From Methylobacterium soli (GTDB taxonomy: Bacteria; Pseudomonadota; Alphaproteobacteria; Rhizobiales; Beijerinckiaceae), in NCBI RefSeq assembly GCF_008806385.1, contig NZ_VZZK01000044.1, forward strand, positions 1-41,074: 41,074 bases of DNA, given 5' to 3'. A model generated the notes under the pieces. The model saw only the letters and a program-made list of their open reading frames with translations, searched no databases and was not told the origin of the DNA. The first letter of the stretch is position 1. The number at the start of each line of letters is the position of its first letter. Both the position numbers and the translations under genes were made by a program. This document shows positions 8,695 through 19,586 of this stretch, one piece after another.

Positions 8695-10158
8695 ATGTTC
8701 GGTAGACGGCAAGGCGCATCGGCGGCGTCCGCGCCCGCCCCGCTCCAGGCGCCCGCACCGACCGCCGCGCAGGCGCCGGCGAGATCGGCCGCGCCGGTGC
8801 TTGTGCAGGAGAGCGCGCCCGCCCGGCGGGTCGAGCCGATGGCGATCGCCCAGGAGAACCAGCGCTCCGAGGATTACTACCGCACGAAGAGCATGATCTT
8901 CGGCGCCCTGATCGAGGCCATCGACCTCGCGCAGCTCGCCCGCCTCGACGGCGATACCGCCCGCGAGGAGATCCGCGACATCGTCTCGGAGATCATCGCC
9001 CTCAAGAACATCGTCCTGTCGATCGCCGAGCAGGAGGAACTGCTCGACGACATCTGCAACGACGTTCTCGGCTACGGGCCGCTCGAGCCGCTCCTTGCCC
9101 GCGACGACATCGCCGACGTGATGGTGAACGGCGCCAGCCGGGCCTTCATCGAGGTGAACGGCAAGATCCAGCTCACCAATGTGCGGTTCCGCGACAACCA
9201 GCAATTGATGAACATCTGCCAGCGCATCGTGAGCCAGGTCGGCCGGCGCGTGGACGAGGCCTCGCCCATCTGCGACGCGCGCCTGCCCGACGGCTCCCGC
9301 GTCAACGTCATCGCGCCGCCCCTCGCCATCGACGGCCCGGCGCTGACGATCCGCAAGTTCAAGAAGGACAAGCTCACTCTCGACCAGCTCGTGCGCTTCG
9401 GCGCGATCTCGCCCGAGGGCGCCGAGATCCTGAAGATCATCGGCAAGGTCCGCTGCAACGTGGTGATCTCGGGCGGAACGGGCTCGGGCAAGACCACATT
9501 GCTCAACTGCCTCACGGCCTTCATCGAGCACGACGAGCGCGTCATCACCTGCGAGGACGCGGCCGAGCTGCAATTGCAGCAGCCCCACGTGGTGCGCCTG
9601 GAGACGCGGCCGCCCAACATGGAGGGCCAGGGCCAGGTCACCATGCGCGACCTCGTCAAGAACTGCCTGCGCATGCGGCCCGAGCGCATCATCGTCGGCG
9701 AGGTGCGCGGCCCGGAGGCGTTCGATCTCCTCCAGGCCATGAATACCGGCCACGACGGCTCGATGGGCACGCTCCACGCCAACTCGCCCCGCGAATGCCT
9801 GTCGCGTATCGAATCGATGATCACGATGGGCGGTTTCACGCTGCCGTCGAAGACGCTCCGGGAGATGATCTGCGGCTCGATCGACGTGATCATCCAGGCG
9901 ACCCGCCTGCGCGACGGCTCGCGCCGCATCACCCACGTCACCGAGGTGCTCGGGATGGAGGGCGACGTCATCACCACGCAGGACCTGCTGCTCTACGACG
10001 TCCTCGGCGAGGATGCGCAGGGCAAGCTGATCGGGCGTCACCGCTCCACCGGGGTCGGCCGGCCGAAATTCTGGGAGCGCGCCCGCTATTACGGCGAGGA
10101 TCGCGCCCTCGCGGCCGCCCTCGATGCCGCGGCCGTCCTCACCGGGGTGGACGCCTGA
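8695..10158 (+). CDS. cpaF: Tad pilus secretion ATPase CpaF (TadA)
   Basis: A 487-aa cytoplasmic hexameric ATPase that powers Flp pilus assembly. A low-complexity Ala/Pro N-terminus (1-50) precedes the VirB11/PulE-type N-domain and the motor domain. Walker A is GGTGSGKTTLLN (about 260-271), the Asp box contains CEDAAELQLQQPHVVRLETR, and Walker B with the His box is IIVGEVRGPEAFDLLQAMNTGHDGSMGTLHAN in outline (from about 326). Its TGA overlaps the ATG of tadB by one base (TGATG at 10156-10160), indicating coupled translation. Confidence 0.95.
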   Translation: MFGRRQGASAASAPAPLQAPAPTAAQAPARSAAPVLVQESAPARRVEPMAIAQENQRSEDYYRTKSMIFGALIEAIDLAQLARLDGDTAREEIRDIVSEIIALKNIVLSIAEQEELLDDICNDVLGYGPLEPLLARDDIADVMVNGASRAFIEVNGKIQLTNVRFRDNQQLMNICQRIVSQVGRRVDEASPICDARLPDGSRVNVIAPPLAIDGPALTIRKFKKDKLTLDQLVRFGAISPEGAEILKIIGKVRCNVVISGGTGSGKTTLLNCLTAFIEHDERVITCEDAAELQLQQPHVVRLETRPPNMEGQGQVTMRDLVKNCLRMRPERIIVGEVRGPEAFDLLQAMNTGHDGSMGTLHANSPRECLSRIESMITMGGFTLPSKTLREMICGSIDVIIQATRLRDGSRRITHVTEVLGMEGDVITTQDLLLYDVLGEDAQGKLIGRHRSTGVGRPKFWERARYYGEDRALAAALDAAAVLTGVDA

Positions 10159-11129
10159 TGAGCGCCCTGAACGTCCCGCTCGCCGCCGGCCTCGCGGCCG
10201 TCGCCGCGGGCGCGGTGGCCTACGCGTTCGTGCTGCCGCTCTTCTCGGGCGAGCGCCGCGCCGCCCAGCGCCTCAAGACGGTGAGCGCCTCCGCCTCGGC
10301 CTCGGCCACGCGCGGCGTCACGGTCAACCGCCGCGAGCAGGTGGCCAAGACCCTCAACGAGATCGAGGCGAAGTCCAAGGGCAAGAAGGTCTCCCTCGAT
10401 CTGAAGATCACCCGCGCGGGCCTGACCTGGTCGACGCGCACCTACTACGTGGTCTCGGCCATCCTGGGCGCCGCCCTCGGGCTCGCCGTGTTCACCCTGA
10501 CGGAGAACCCGTTCGCGGCGCTCGGCGGTCTCTTCGCGGGCGGCGTCGGCCTGCCGATCTATCTCCTCAGCTGGCTGCGCAAGCGCCGGATCGCGAAGTT
10601 CATCAAGGAGTTGCCGAACGCGGTCGACGTGATCGTGCGCGGCATCCGCTCCGGCATCCCGGTGGGCGATTGCTTCCGCATCGTCTCCCGCGAGGCCGAG
10701 GAGCCCGTCCGCGGCGAGTTCAAGAACGTGGTCGAGACCCAGGCGCTCGGCCTCTCCCTGAACGAGGCGGTCGGACGCCTGTTCGAGCGCGTGCCGGTGC
10801 CGGAGGTGAACTTCTTCGTCATCGTCATCAACATCCAGGCGCAGTCGGGCGGCAACCTGTCGGAGGCGCTCGGCAACCTGTCCAGGATCCTGCGCGAGCG
10901 CCGCAAGATGGCCGGCAAGGTGCAGGCGATGAGCATGGAGGCCAAGGCCTCGGGGGGCATCATCGCCGCCCTTCCCTTCGTGGTGACCTCGATCACCTAC
11001 CTGACGAGCCCGGACTACATCTCGCTGCTCTGGACCACCGACATCGGCAAGATGGCGCTGGCCGGCTCCGCGCTCTGGATGTCGATCGGGGTCTTCACCA
11101 TGAAGAAGATGATCAACTTCGACATCTGA
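10158..11129 (+). CDS. tadB: Tad inner-membrane platform protein TadB (CpaG)
   Basis: A 323-aa T2SSF-domain membrane protein. An N-terminal membrane segment is followed by a cytoplasmic linker rich in Lys and Arg, two membrane segments around 100-150, the T2SSF domain (LPNAVDVIVRGIRSGIPVGDC) and C-terminal membrane helices. The ATG lies inside the cpaF stop (TGATG). With TadC it forms the platform through which CpaF drives pilus assembly. The frame is open far upstream of 10158, but that part is antisense to nothing and lies within cpaF, so the overlap start is preferred. Confidence 0.92.
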   Translation: MSALNVPLAAGLAAVAAGAVAYAFVLPLFSGERRAAQRLKTVSASASASATRGVTVNRREQVAKTLNEIEAKSKGKKVSLDLKITRAGLTWSTRTYYVVSAILGAALGLAVFTLTENPFAALGGLFAGGVGLPIYLLSWLRKRRIAKFIKELPNAVDVIVRGIRSGIPVGDCFRIVSREAEEPVRGEFKNVVETQALGLSLNEAVGRLFERVPVPEVNFFVIVINIQAQSGGNLSEALGNLSRILRERRKMAGKVQAMSMEAKASGGIIAALPFVVTSITYLTSPDYISLLWTTDIGKMALAGSALWMSIGVFTMKKMINFDI

Positions 11130-11156
11130 CGGCCGGATCCGGGAGCCTTGTTCGGA

Positions 11157-12110
11157 ATGATGATCGAGACGCTGCTAGATCCCCGCTTCATCGGCGTGGT
11201 GCTGACGGGCGTCGCCGTGGCGGCGACGGCCTTCGCGGTGCTCCAGCCCCTGATGGAGCCCGACCGACTCGCCCAGCGGATGAAGCTCGTCAGCGACGAG
11301 CGCGAGGCGATGCGCCGGCGGGAGCGGGAGCGCCTCGCCAAGAAGGTCACCCTGCGGGTCGAGCCCAAGGCCTACATGAAGCGGGTCGTCGAGCAGTTCG
11401 ACCTCAACCGCTGGCTCGGGACCGAGGCGGCCAAGCGGCAATTGATGATGGCGGGCTATCGCGGCGCGGGGGCCGAGACGGGCTTCCTGTTCTTCCGCCT
11501 GATCATGCCGATCGTCCTGACGCTCGGCGCCGTGTTCTACCTCTTCGTGCTCGAGGTCCTCGACCAATCCCTCATGGTCCGCCTCGGCCTGGTGATCCTG
11601 GCGACGTATCTGGGCATCAAGGCGCCCGAGCTGTTCCTGATCAACAAGTCGAAGAAGCGCCAATCCGAGGTGCGGCTCGCCTGGCCCGATGCCCTCGACC
11701 TGACGCTCATCTGCGTCGAGTCCGGCATGGCCGTCGAGAACGCGTTCCGGCGGGTCTCCACCGAGATCGCCGCCCAGTCGGTGGTGCTCGCCGAGGAGCT
11801 CGCCCTGATGACGGCCGAGCTGTCCTACCTTCCCGACCGGCGGGCCGCCTACGAGAACCTCTCCAACCGCATCGGGCTCGACGCCGTGAAGGCCGTGACC
11901 ACGGCCCTGATCCAGGCGGAGCGCTACGGCACGCCGGTGGGCTCGGCCCTGCGCGTCCTGTCGCAGGAGAGCCGCGACCAGCGCATGAACGAGGCCGAGA
12001 AGAAGGCGGCGGCGCTGCCGCCCAAGCTCACCGTCCCGATGATCCTGTTCTTCCTGCCGGTCCTGTTCGTCGCCATCCTGACGCCGGCGATCATCCAGAT
12101 CACCCGCTGA
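11157..12110 (+). CDS. tadC: Tad inner-membrane platform protein TadC (CpaH)
   Basis: A 317-aa T2SSF-domain protein, paralogous partner of TadB. The core reads WPDALDLTLICVESGMAVENAFRRV, then LSYLPDRRAAYENLSNRIGLDAVKAV and a C-terminal pair of hydrophobic helices (LTVPMILFFLPVLFVAILTPAIIQI). Possible starts are TTG 11148 and ATG 11157 or 11160; GGGAG at 11141-11145 fits 11157. It is the last plus-strand gene of the Tad locus. A hairpin follows, then the convergent TPR lipoprotein gene. Confidence 0.92.
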   Translation: MMIETLLDPRFIGVVLTGVAVAATAFAVLQPLMEPDRLAQRMKLVSDEREAMRRRERERLAKKVTLRVEPKAYMKRVVEQFDLNRWLGTEAAKRQLMMAGYRGAGAETGFLFFRLIMPIVLTLGAVFYLFVLEVLDQSLMVRLGLVILATYLGIKAPELFLINKSKKRQSEVRLAWPDALDLTLICVESGMAVENAFRRVSTEIAAQSVVLAEELALMTAELSYLPDRRAAYENLSNRIGLDAVKAVTTALIQAERYGTPVGSALRVLSQESRDQRMNEAEKKAAALPPKLTVPMILFFLPVLFVAILTPAIIQITR

Positions 12111-12128
12111 CCCCGGGACGGAGCCCGT

Positions 12129-12146
12129 CGCCGAGCTGTCTCGGCG
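12129..12146. terminator. Hairpin between convergent tadC and tadD
   Basis: A perfect 7-bp stem, CGCCGAG (12129-12135) with CTCGGCG (12140-12146), and a CTGT loop lie in the 49-bp space between the two stop codons. The location and symmetry suit a bidirectional terminator, although there is no T-tract. Confidence 0.5.
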
Positions 12147-12159
12147 CCGGTTCCGGTCC

Positions 12160-13053
12160 TCAGCCGCGCGGAGCGGGCTTGCGGGCGGTCTTGTCGGCGG
12201 CCTGACCGGACTTCCGAGCCAGGAAGGCCCGGAGCGAGGCCACGTTGGCGGCGGCCTCCTCGGGCGGCAGGACCCGGCGGAGCGTGGCCTCGGCCTCGGG
12301 GAGATTGCCCTTGAGGCCGAGCACGAGGGCGAGGTTCTGGTGCACCCGGGCATCCGCCCCGGGCTGCCCGGCGGCCAGCTGCAGGGTGGCCTCGGCCTGA
12401 TCGAGTTGGCGGGCCAGCGCGTAGGAGAGCCCGAGATTGGACAGGACGGTGGGCTCGTTCGGGCGGATCTTCAGGGCCGCGTCGTAGAAGCCCTGGGCAC
12501 GGGCGTGGTCGCCGAGCTGGTCGGCGACCGAGCCCTGGGCCGAGAGCACGCGCCAATCCGGCTGGGCCGGGGTGTGGGCGTTCTGCAGCACCTCGGCGGC
12601 TTCCTGCAGCCGTCCGACTTCGGCGAGCGCCTTGCCGTAGGCGGCCAGAACCGCGGTGTTCCGGGCGTTGCGCAGAGCGGCCTGCTGCAGCACGGCCACC
12701 GCCTGGGTGAGCTGGCCGGTGGCCCGCAGACCCTGCGCGTAGCGCATCGCGATGCCGAGATCGTTCGGCGCCTCGGCGTATTTCGTCCCGAGCGCGTCGA
12801 CGTCGCGCCGGCTGATCCGCCGGGCATCGCCCCCGCCCGAGCCGAAGCCGAGAACCGAGGGCAGCCCCGACGCGAATCCCGACGGGGGGGCTGAGCCGAT
12901 CGAGCCCGTGGTCTCGGGCGAGCGCGACTGGCACCCGGCCGCGAGGACAACCAGGAATGCGGCCGCCCCGAGCCGAGCGGCGCGCCGGGCGCCGGACCCG
13001 CCGGCCGAGGCTCGCGCCGATCCCGCGGTGGCCGTCGATCGCGCCGTGATCAT
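12160..13053 (-). CDS. tadD: TPR lipoprotein, TadD-like
   Basis: A 297-aa lipoprotein. The signal peptide ends in the lipobox VVLAAGC, and the mature part consists of tetratricopeptide repeats (for example AVAVLQQAALRNARNTAVLAAYGKAL, HARAQGFYDAALKIRPNEPTVLSNLGLSYA). The ATG at 13053 is favoured by GGAG six bases upstream; a start eight codons earlier is possible. TadD proteins help assemble or localise the secretin. It lies convergent to tadC rather than in the same operon, so it has its own promoter in the 160-bp gap before 13214. Confidence 0.82.
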   Translation of the reverse strand: MITARSTATAGSARASAGGSGARRAARLGAAAFLVVLAAGCQSRSPETTGSIGSAPPSGFASGLPSVLGFGSGGGDARRISRRDVDALGTKYAEAPNDLGIAMRYAQGLRATGQLTQAVAVLQQAALRNARNTAVLAAYGKALAEVGRLQEAAEVLQNAHTPAQPDWRVLSAQGSVADQLGDHARAQGFYDAALKIRPNEPTVLSNLGLSYALARQLDQAEATLQLAAGQPGADARVHQNLALVLGLKGNLPEAEATLRRVLPPEEAAANVASLRAFLARKSGQAADKTARKPAPRG

Positions 13054-13213
13054 GTTCCGCTCCGGAGGTGGACCCACGCTTCCCGGGTCCGACCCTGCGG
13101 TGATAGAACGTTAACCCTAACCCAGGGTTAAGAGCCTTCCCGCCCGAACCGGACCGCGTCCGTTGTGGGAGGGCGCGAGACCCGCGTTGCCCCACCCTCC
13201 CGGCATCCCGCGC

Positions 13214-14614
13214 ATGACCTCTTCCTCCCCTGCCCCGTCGCATCCCGACCTCTTGCCCGCGGGCCCGGATGCCATTCCGGTCCGCTGCGTCGGCATCGCG
13301 GATTGGCCGGAGGCCGAGGCGTCGCTCCCGCCGGCGCAGGCCGCCTACGCGCGGGCGATCGATTTCGCCCCGAAAGCCGGGCGCCTCGCGCTGCTGCCCG
13401 CAGCCGACGGCCGCCTCGCCGGCGCGCTGTTCGGCCTCGGCGACGTCGCGGCGCCCGGCTACGACCGGCTGCTGCCGGGCCGGCTCCCGGGGCTGCTTCC
13501 GCCCGGCACCTACCGGATCGTGGTCGAGGGCATCGACCCGGCCGACGCCGCCCTGGCCTGGCTCCTCGGCAGCTACCGCTTCGGGCGCTACCGGACCGCC
13601 GCCCCCGAGCGCCCGCGCCTCGTGGCGCCGGAGGGCGTCGACGGGGCCGAGATCGGCCGGATCGCCGCCGCGGTCAGCCTCGGGCGCGACCTCGTCAACA
13701 CGCCGGCGAACGATCTCGGGCCCGCCGAGATCGAGGCTGCCGCCCGCGCCCTCGCGGAGCGCCACGGCGCCGCCATCACGGTGACGTCGGGCGAGGCCCT
13801 CGCCCGCGATTTCCCCCTCGTCCACGCGGTCGGGGCGGCCTCCCCCCGGGCCCCGCGCCTGATCGAGCTCGCCTGGGGGCCCGAGGGCGCGCCCGCCGTC
13901 ATCCTGGTCGGCAAGGGCGTCGCCTTCGACACCGGGGGCCTCGACATCAAGCCCTCGGCGGGCATGCTGCTGATGAAGAAGGACATGGGGGGCGCGGCCG
14001 CCGCCCTCGCGGCCGCCGACATGGTGATGGGCGCGGGGCTCGCCCTGCGCCTGCGGGTCCTGATCCCGGCCGTCGAGAACGCGGTGTCGGGCAATGCCTT
14101 CCGGCCCGGCGACGTCCTGGCGAGCCGCGCCGGCCTCAGCGTCGAGATCGGCAACACCGACGCGGAAGGACGCCTGATCCTGGCCGATGCGCTGGCGCTC
14201 GCCGATGCCGCCCGGCCCGACCTTCTGATCGACTTCGCCACGCTGACGGGCGCCGCCCGCGTCGCCCTCGGGCCGGACCTGCCGGCCTTCTTCACCGAGG
14301 ACGACGCGCTCGCGGGCGAGATCGCGGAGGCCGGGCGCTCCGCGATCGACCCGGTCTGGCGCATGCCTCTCCACATCCCCTACGCAAGCCTGCTCGAGTC
14401 CAAGGTCGCGGATCTCAACAACGTCTCGGGCGGGCCCTTCGCGGGGGCGATCACGGCCGCCCTGTTCCTGCGCCGCTTCGCGCCCGAGACCCGCGCCCAC
14501 GTGCATTTCGACCTCTACGGCTGGAACCCTTCCTCGAAGCCGGGCCGTCCCGAGGGCGGCGAGGTCCAGACCGCGCGGCTCGTCTACGCGCTGCTGAAGC
14601 GCCGCTACGGCTGA
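13214..14614 (+). CDS. Leucyl aminopeptidase family protein (M17)
   Basis: A 466-aa cytosolic metallo-aminopeptidase releasing N-terminal residues from peptides. The catalytic C-terminal domain is complete: GKGVAFDTGGLDIKPSAGM (metal-binding Lys and Asp, from about 233), MKKDMGGAAA, and the family signature NTDAEGRLILADAL (about 314-327) containing metal ligands and the catalytic Arg. The N-terminal domain is divergent from E. coli PepA, as in the PepB-like or alphaproteobacterial branch. I chose ATG 13214 (MTSSSPAPSHPD); the upstream part of the open frame has no conserved sequence. Confidence 0.9.
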   Translation: MTSSSPAPSHPDLLPAGPDAIPVRCVGIADWPEAEASLPPAQAAYARAIDFAPKAGRLALLPAADGRLAGALFGLGDVAAPGYDRLLPGRLPGLLPPGTYRIVVEGIDPADAALAWLLGSYRFGRYRTAAPERPRLVAPEGVDGAEIGRIAAAVSLGRDLVNTPANDLGPAEIEAAARALAERHGAAITVTSGEALARDFPLVHAVGAASPRAPRLIELAWGPEGAPAVILVGKGVAFDTGGLDIKPSAGMLLMKKDMGGAAAALAAADMVMGAGLALRLRVLIPAVENAVSGNAFRPGDVLASRAGLSVEIGNTDAEGRLILADALALADAARPDLLIDFATLTGAARVALGPDLPAFFTEDDALAGEIAEAGRSAIDPVWRMPLHIPYASLLESKVADLNNVSGGPFAGAITAALFLRRFAPETRAHVHFDLYGWNPSSKPGRPEGGEVQTARLVYALLKRRYG

Positions 14615-14700
14615 GGCCGCCCGGCCGGCCGAGATCGGTGCGGTGGCGCGGCTTCTCGGGCCGGGCCACCGCGCTCCGTTCTCCGCCGCGTCGTCCTCCC

Positions 14701-14732
14701 GATGTCTCGATCTCCCGACGTCTCGATCTCCC
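14701..14732. repeat. Two tandem 16-bp direct repeats
   Basis: GATGTCTCGATCTCCC (14701-14716) is followed directly by GACGTCTCGATCTCCC (14717-14732), with one mismatch. The pair lies just upstream of the acetyltransferase start. No function is apparent. Confidence 0.6.
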
Positions 14733-14749
14733 GCTGCCCGAGGGGCCCG

Positions 14750-15181
14750 ATGGACGAACCTCTGATCCGCGAGATGCGCGACGCGGACACCGATGCGGTC
14801 GTGGCGCTCTGGCACGCGGCCGGGGTGTCGCGGCCCTGGAACGACCCGGTGACGGATCTCGCCTTCGCGCGGCGGAGCCCGCACGCGACGGTGCTGGTGG
14901 CAGCCGACCATCGCCGGATCCTCGCCACCGCCATGGTGGGTGAGGATGGCCACCGGGACTGGGTCTACTACGTGGCGGTCGATCCGGCGCATCAGGGCAC
15001 CGGCCTCGGCGCGGCCGTGATGGAGGCCGCGGAGGGCTGGCTGCGCCGCCGCGGCATCTGGAAGGTCCAGCTCCTCGTGCGCGCGGACAATGCCGCGACC
15101 CGGCACTTCTACGAGCACCGGGGCTACCAGGACACCCGCACGCTCTGCCTTCAAAAGATCATCGGGGAGGCGGCGGGCTGA
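14750..15181 (+). CDS. ypeA: GNAT acetyltransferase, YpeA family
   Basis: A 143-aa GNAT-fold N-acetyltransferase. The pattern REMRDADTDAVVALWHAAGVSRPWNDP, then VYYVAVDPAHQGTGLGAAVMEAAEGWL (acetyl-CoA-binding Q/R-x-x-G-x-G/A loop as HQGTGLG) and VQLLVRADNAATRHFYEHRGYQ, follows the YpeA family along its whole length. The in vivo substrate is not known. ATG 14750 has AGGGG nine bases upstream and matches the usual family start; an earlier in-frame ATG at 14702 lies in the direct repeats. It is convergent with the amidohydrolase gene, with 9 bp between stops. Confidence 0.82.
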   Translation: MDEPLIREMRDADTDAVVALWHAAGVSRPWNDPVTDLAFARRSPHATVLVAADHRRILATAMVGEDGHRDWVYYVAVDPAHQGTGLGAAVMEAAEGWLRRRGIWKVQLLVRADNAATRHFYEHRGYQDTRTLCLQKIIGEAAG

Positions 15182-15190
15182 GGCGCCGCC

Positions 15191-16363
15191 TCACCCCGAG
15201 AGCGGCAGCCCCGTCTCGATCAGTCGGGCCCAGAGGGAGGCGCCGTAGGGGGCGGCCGCGTCGTTGAAATCGTATTCCGGATGGTGGAGGCCGGCGCTGT
15301 CGCCGTTGCCCATGAAGATGTAGGCGCCGGGCCGGTGGGCCAGCATGTAGGAGAAATCCTCCGCCGCCATCAGGGGCGCGACGTCGCGGTCGACGGCCGC
15401 CTCCCCGACGATCTCCGTGGCCACGTCGGCCATGAAGCGCGCCTCCGCCGGGTGGTTCTCGGTCACCGGGTAGCTGCCGCTATACGCGATGGCGCCGTGC
15501 GCGCCGAAACCGTCGGCGACGTGGCCGACGATGGCATCGATGCGCGCCTTCATGGCGTCGCGCACGGCCTGCGACAGGGCCCGCATGGTCCCCCGCAGGG
15601 TGACGCTGTCCGGCAGCACGTTGAAGGCCTCGCCGGCTTCCAGCGCGCAGACCGAGACCACCGCCGATTGGAGGGGGTCGACCGAGCGCGCGACGATCGA
15701 TTGCAGGGCCACGATGACGTGGCTCGCGACCAGGACGCTGTCGACGGCGAGCTGCGGGATGGCGGCGTGGCCGCCCTTGCCCCGGATCGTGATGGTGAAG
15801 CGGTCGGTCGAGGCCATGATCGGCCCGGAGCGGATGGCGAAGCGGCCGAGCGCCATCCCCGGGATGTTGTGGAGCCCATAGACGCTCTCGACGCCGAAGC
15901 GCTCCATCAGCCCGTCCTTGACCATCGCCTCGCCGCCGCCGCCGCCTTCCTCCGCCGGCTGGAAGATCAGCACGGCGGTGCCGTCGAAATCGCGGGTCTC
16001 GGCGAGGTACTTGGCGGCGCCGAGCAGCATCGCGGTATGCCCGTCATGCCCGCAGGCATGCATCCTGCCCGGCACGGTCGAGCGGTAGGCCAGGTCCCGC
16101 ACCTCCTGAATCGGCAGGGCATCCATGTCCGCACGCAGGCCGATCGCCCGGTTCGAGGCATGCCCGCGTCCGCGGATGACGCCGACGACGCCGGTGCGCC
16201 CGATGCCGGTGGCAACCGCGTCGCAGCCGAAGGCCCGGAGCTTGTCGGCCACGAAGCCGGCCGTACGCTCCACGTCGTAGAGCAGTTCCGGATGGGCGTG
16301 GAGATCGTGCCGCCACGCGGCGATCTCGTCCGCGAAGGCGGCGATGCGGTCGATGACGGACAT
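15191..16363 (-). CDS. M20 family amidohydrolase (hippurate hydrolase-like)
   Basis: A 390-aa cytosolic metal-dependent amidohydrolase of the M20D group, which hydrolyses N-acyl amino acids and related amides. Metal and catalytic motifs are visible: RHDLHAHPEL near the N-terminus, HACGHDGHTAMLLGAA (about 95-110), EEGGGGGEAMVKDG with the catalytic Glu pair, GLHNIPGM, and the C-terminal APLMAAEDFSYML. I chose ATG 16363 (MSVIDRIAAFADE); about 39 codons of open frame upstream are not conserved. The true substrate cannot be inferred. Confidence 0.88.
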   Translation of the reverse strand: MSVIDRIAAFADEIAAWRHDLHAHPELLYDVERTAGFVADKLRAFGCDAVATGIGRTGVVGVIRGRGHASNRAIGLRADMDALPIQEVRDLAYRSTVPGRMHACGHDGHTAMLLGAAKYLAETRDFDGTAVLIFQPAEEGGGGGEAMVKDGLMERFGVESVYGLHNIPGMALGRFAIRSGPIMASTDRFTITIRGKGGHAAIPQLAVDSVLVASHVIVALQSIVARSVDPLQSAVVSVCALEAGEAFNVLPDSVTLRGTMRALSQAVRDAMKARIDAIVGHVADGFGAHGAIAYSGSYPVTENHPAEARFMADVATEIVGEAAVDRDVAPLMAAEDFSYMLAHRPGAYIFMGNGDSAGLHHPEYDFNDAAAPYGASLWARLIETGLPLSG

Positions 16364-16473
16364 GGATCGGGCTCGCGGCAGGAACCGGGCGACAGGGCTT
16401 GGCCCCGACGGAGCAAACAGGAGGCCAAGGGCGGGGTCAACGGCCAGGCTTGCCCGGCGCGCGGCCCGGCCGC

Positions 16474-16530
16474 GCGTCACGCGCCCGACTTGGTGTCACG
16501 CGTTCGACCTGGTGTCACGCGTCCCGGGCG
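16474..16530. repeat. Three tandem 19-bp repeats at the 3' end of cueR
   Basis: Units begin at 16474, 16493 and 16512, each carrying GTCACGCG at the same offset (16476, 16495, 16514). The middle unit is GTGTCACGCGTTCGACCTG. The array spans the cueR stop codon (16496-16498) and encodes the last residues of the protein, so it may have altered the C-terminal tail. Confidence 0.65.
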
Positions 16531-16929
16531 CCGTGGTGGCGAGATCGTCGAGGATCGGGCAATCGGGGCGCGCATCGCCGCAGCAATGCTCGGCGAGATT
16601 GCTGAGGGTGCGGGCCATGCCCTGCAGTTCGGCGATGCGGCGCTCCAGGGCGGCGACGTGGTCGAGCGCGATGGCCTTGACCTGGGCGCTCGCGCGATCC
16701 CGGTCGCGCCACAGGGCCAGGAACTCGCCGATCGCCTCCACGGGAAATCCGAGGTCGCGGGCACGGCGCACGAAGCGCAGGCTGTGCAGGTCGGACTCGG
16801 CGTAGTGGCGTTACCCGGTCCCGGTGCGCGCGGCGGCCGGCAGCAGGCCGATCTCCTCGTAGTAGCGGATCATCTTGGCCGAGACGCCGGTGCGGCGCGC
16901 CGCTTCGCCGATCGTGATGGGGGCGGCGC

Positions 16930-16933
<4 letters not shown>
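16496..16933 (-). pseudogene. cueR: Copper-responsive MerR regulator cueR with in-frame stop
   Basis: The reading frame from ATG 16933 to TGA 16496 encodes a complete MerR-family regulator of 145 residues, except that codon 41 is TAA (16813-16811). The helix-turn-helix part reads ITIGEAARRTGVSAKMIRYYEEIGLLP, then ARTGTG-stop-RHYAESDLHSLRFVRRARDLGF. Relatives have Gly-Tyr-Arg here, so a Tyr TAC codon has become TAA by one base change at 16811. The C-terminal part keeps the dimerisation helix and the metal-binding loop of Cu(I) sensors (HCCGDARPDCPIL). The ATG overlaps the copA stop (ATGA). The gene is broken, or the base is a sequencing error. A short N-terminal peptide without the sensor loop would be made. 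Confidence 0.8.
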
Positions 16934-19497
<2,564 letters not shown>

Positions 19498-19504
19498 GCC
19501 CTCC

Positions 19505-19535
19505 CATGTGGGGCTTCCCATGATGGGAAGGTCAA
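19505..19535 (-). promoter_or_regulatory. CueR-type operator/promoter of copA
   Basis: On the minus strand a -35 box TTGACC (19535-19530) is followed by a 19-bp spacer and a weak -10 CACATG (19510-19505). The spacer holds a perfect inverted repeat, CTTCCCAT-G-ATGGGAAG (19514-19530). A long 19-bp spacer filled by a TTGACCTTCCC...GGGAAG dyad is the hallmark of MerR/CueR-activated copper promoters such as E. coli copA. Transcription would start at about 19498, one base before the copA ATG at 19497, giving an almost leaderless mRNA. Confidence 0.75.
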
Positions 19536-19586
19536 GGCCTCCGGGGCTCGACCCTGAGGAATCCCGGACCTGCGCTCCTCCTGGCT

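Noticed and set aside
11924..15154. A 1076-codon open frame on the minus strand
   Set aside because: It runs antisense through the M17 aminopeptidase and acetyltransferase genes and through tadD in the wrong frame; its product is low-complexity Arg/Gly/Ala sequence typical of GC-rich shadow frames.
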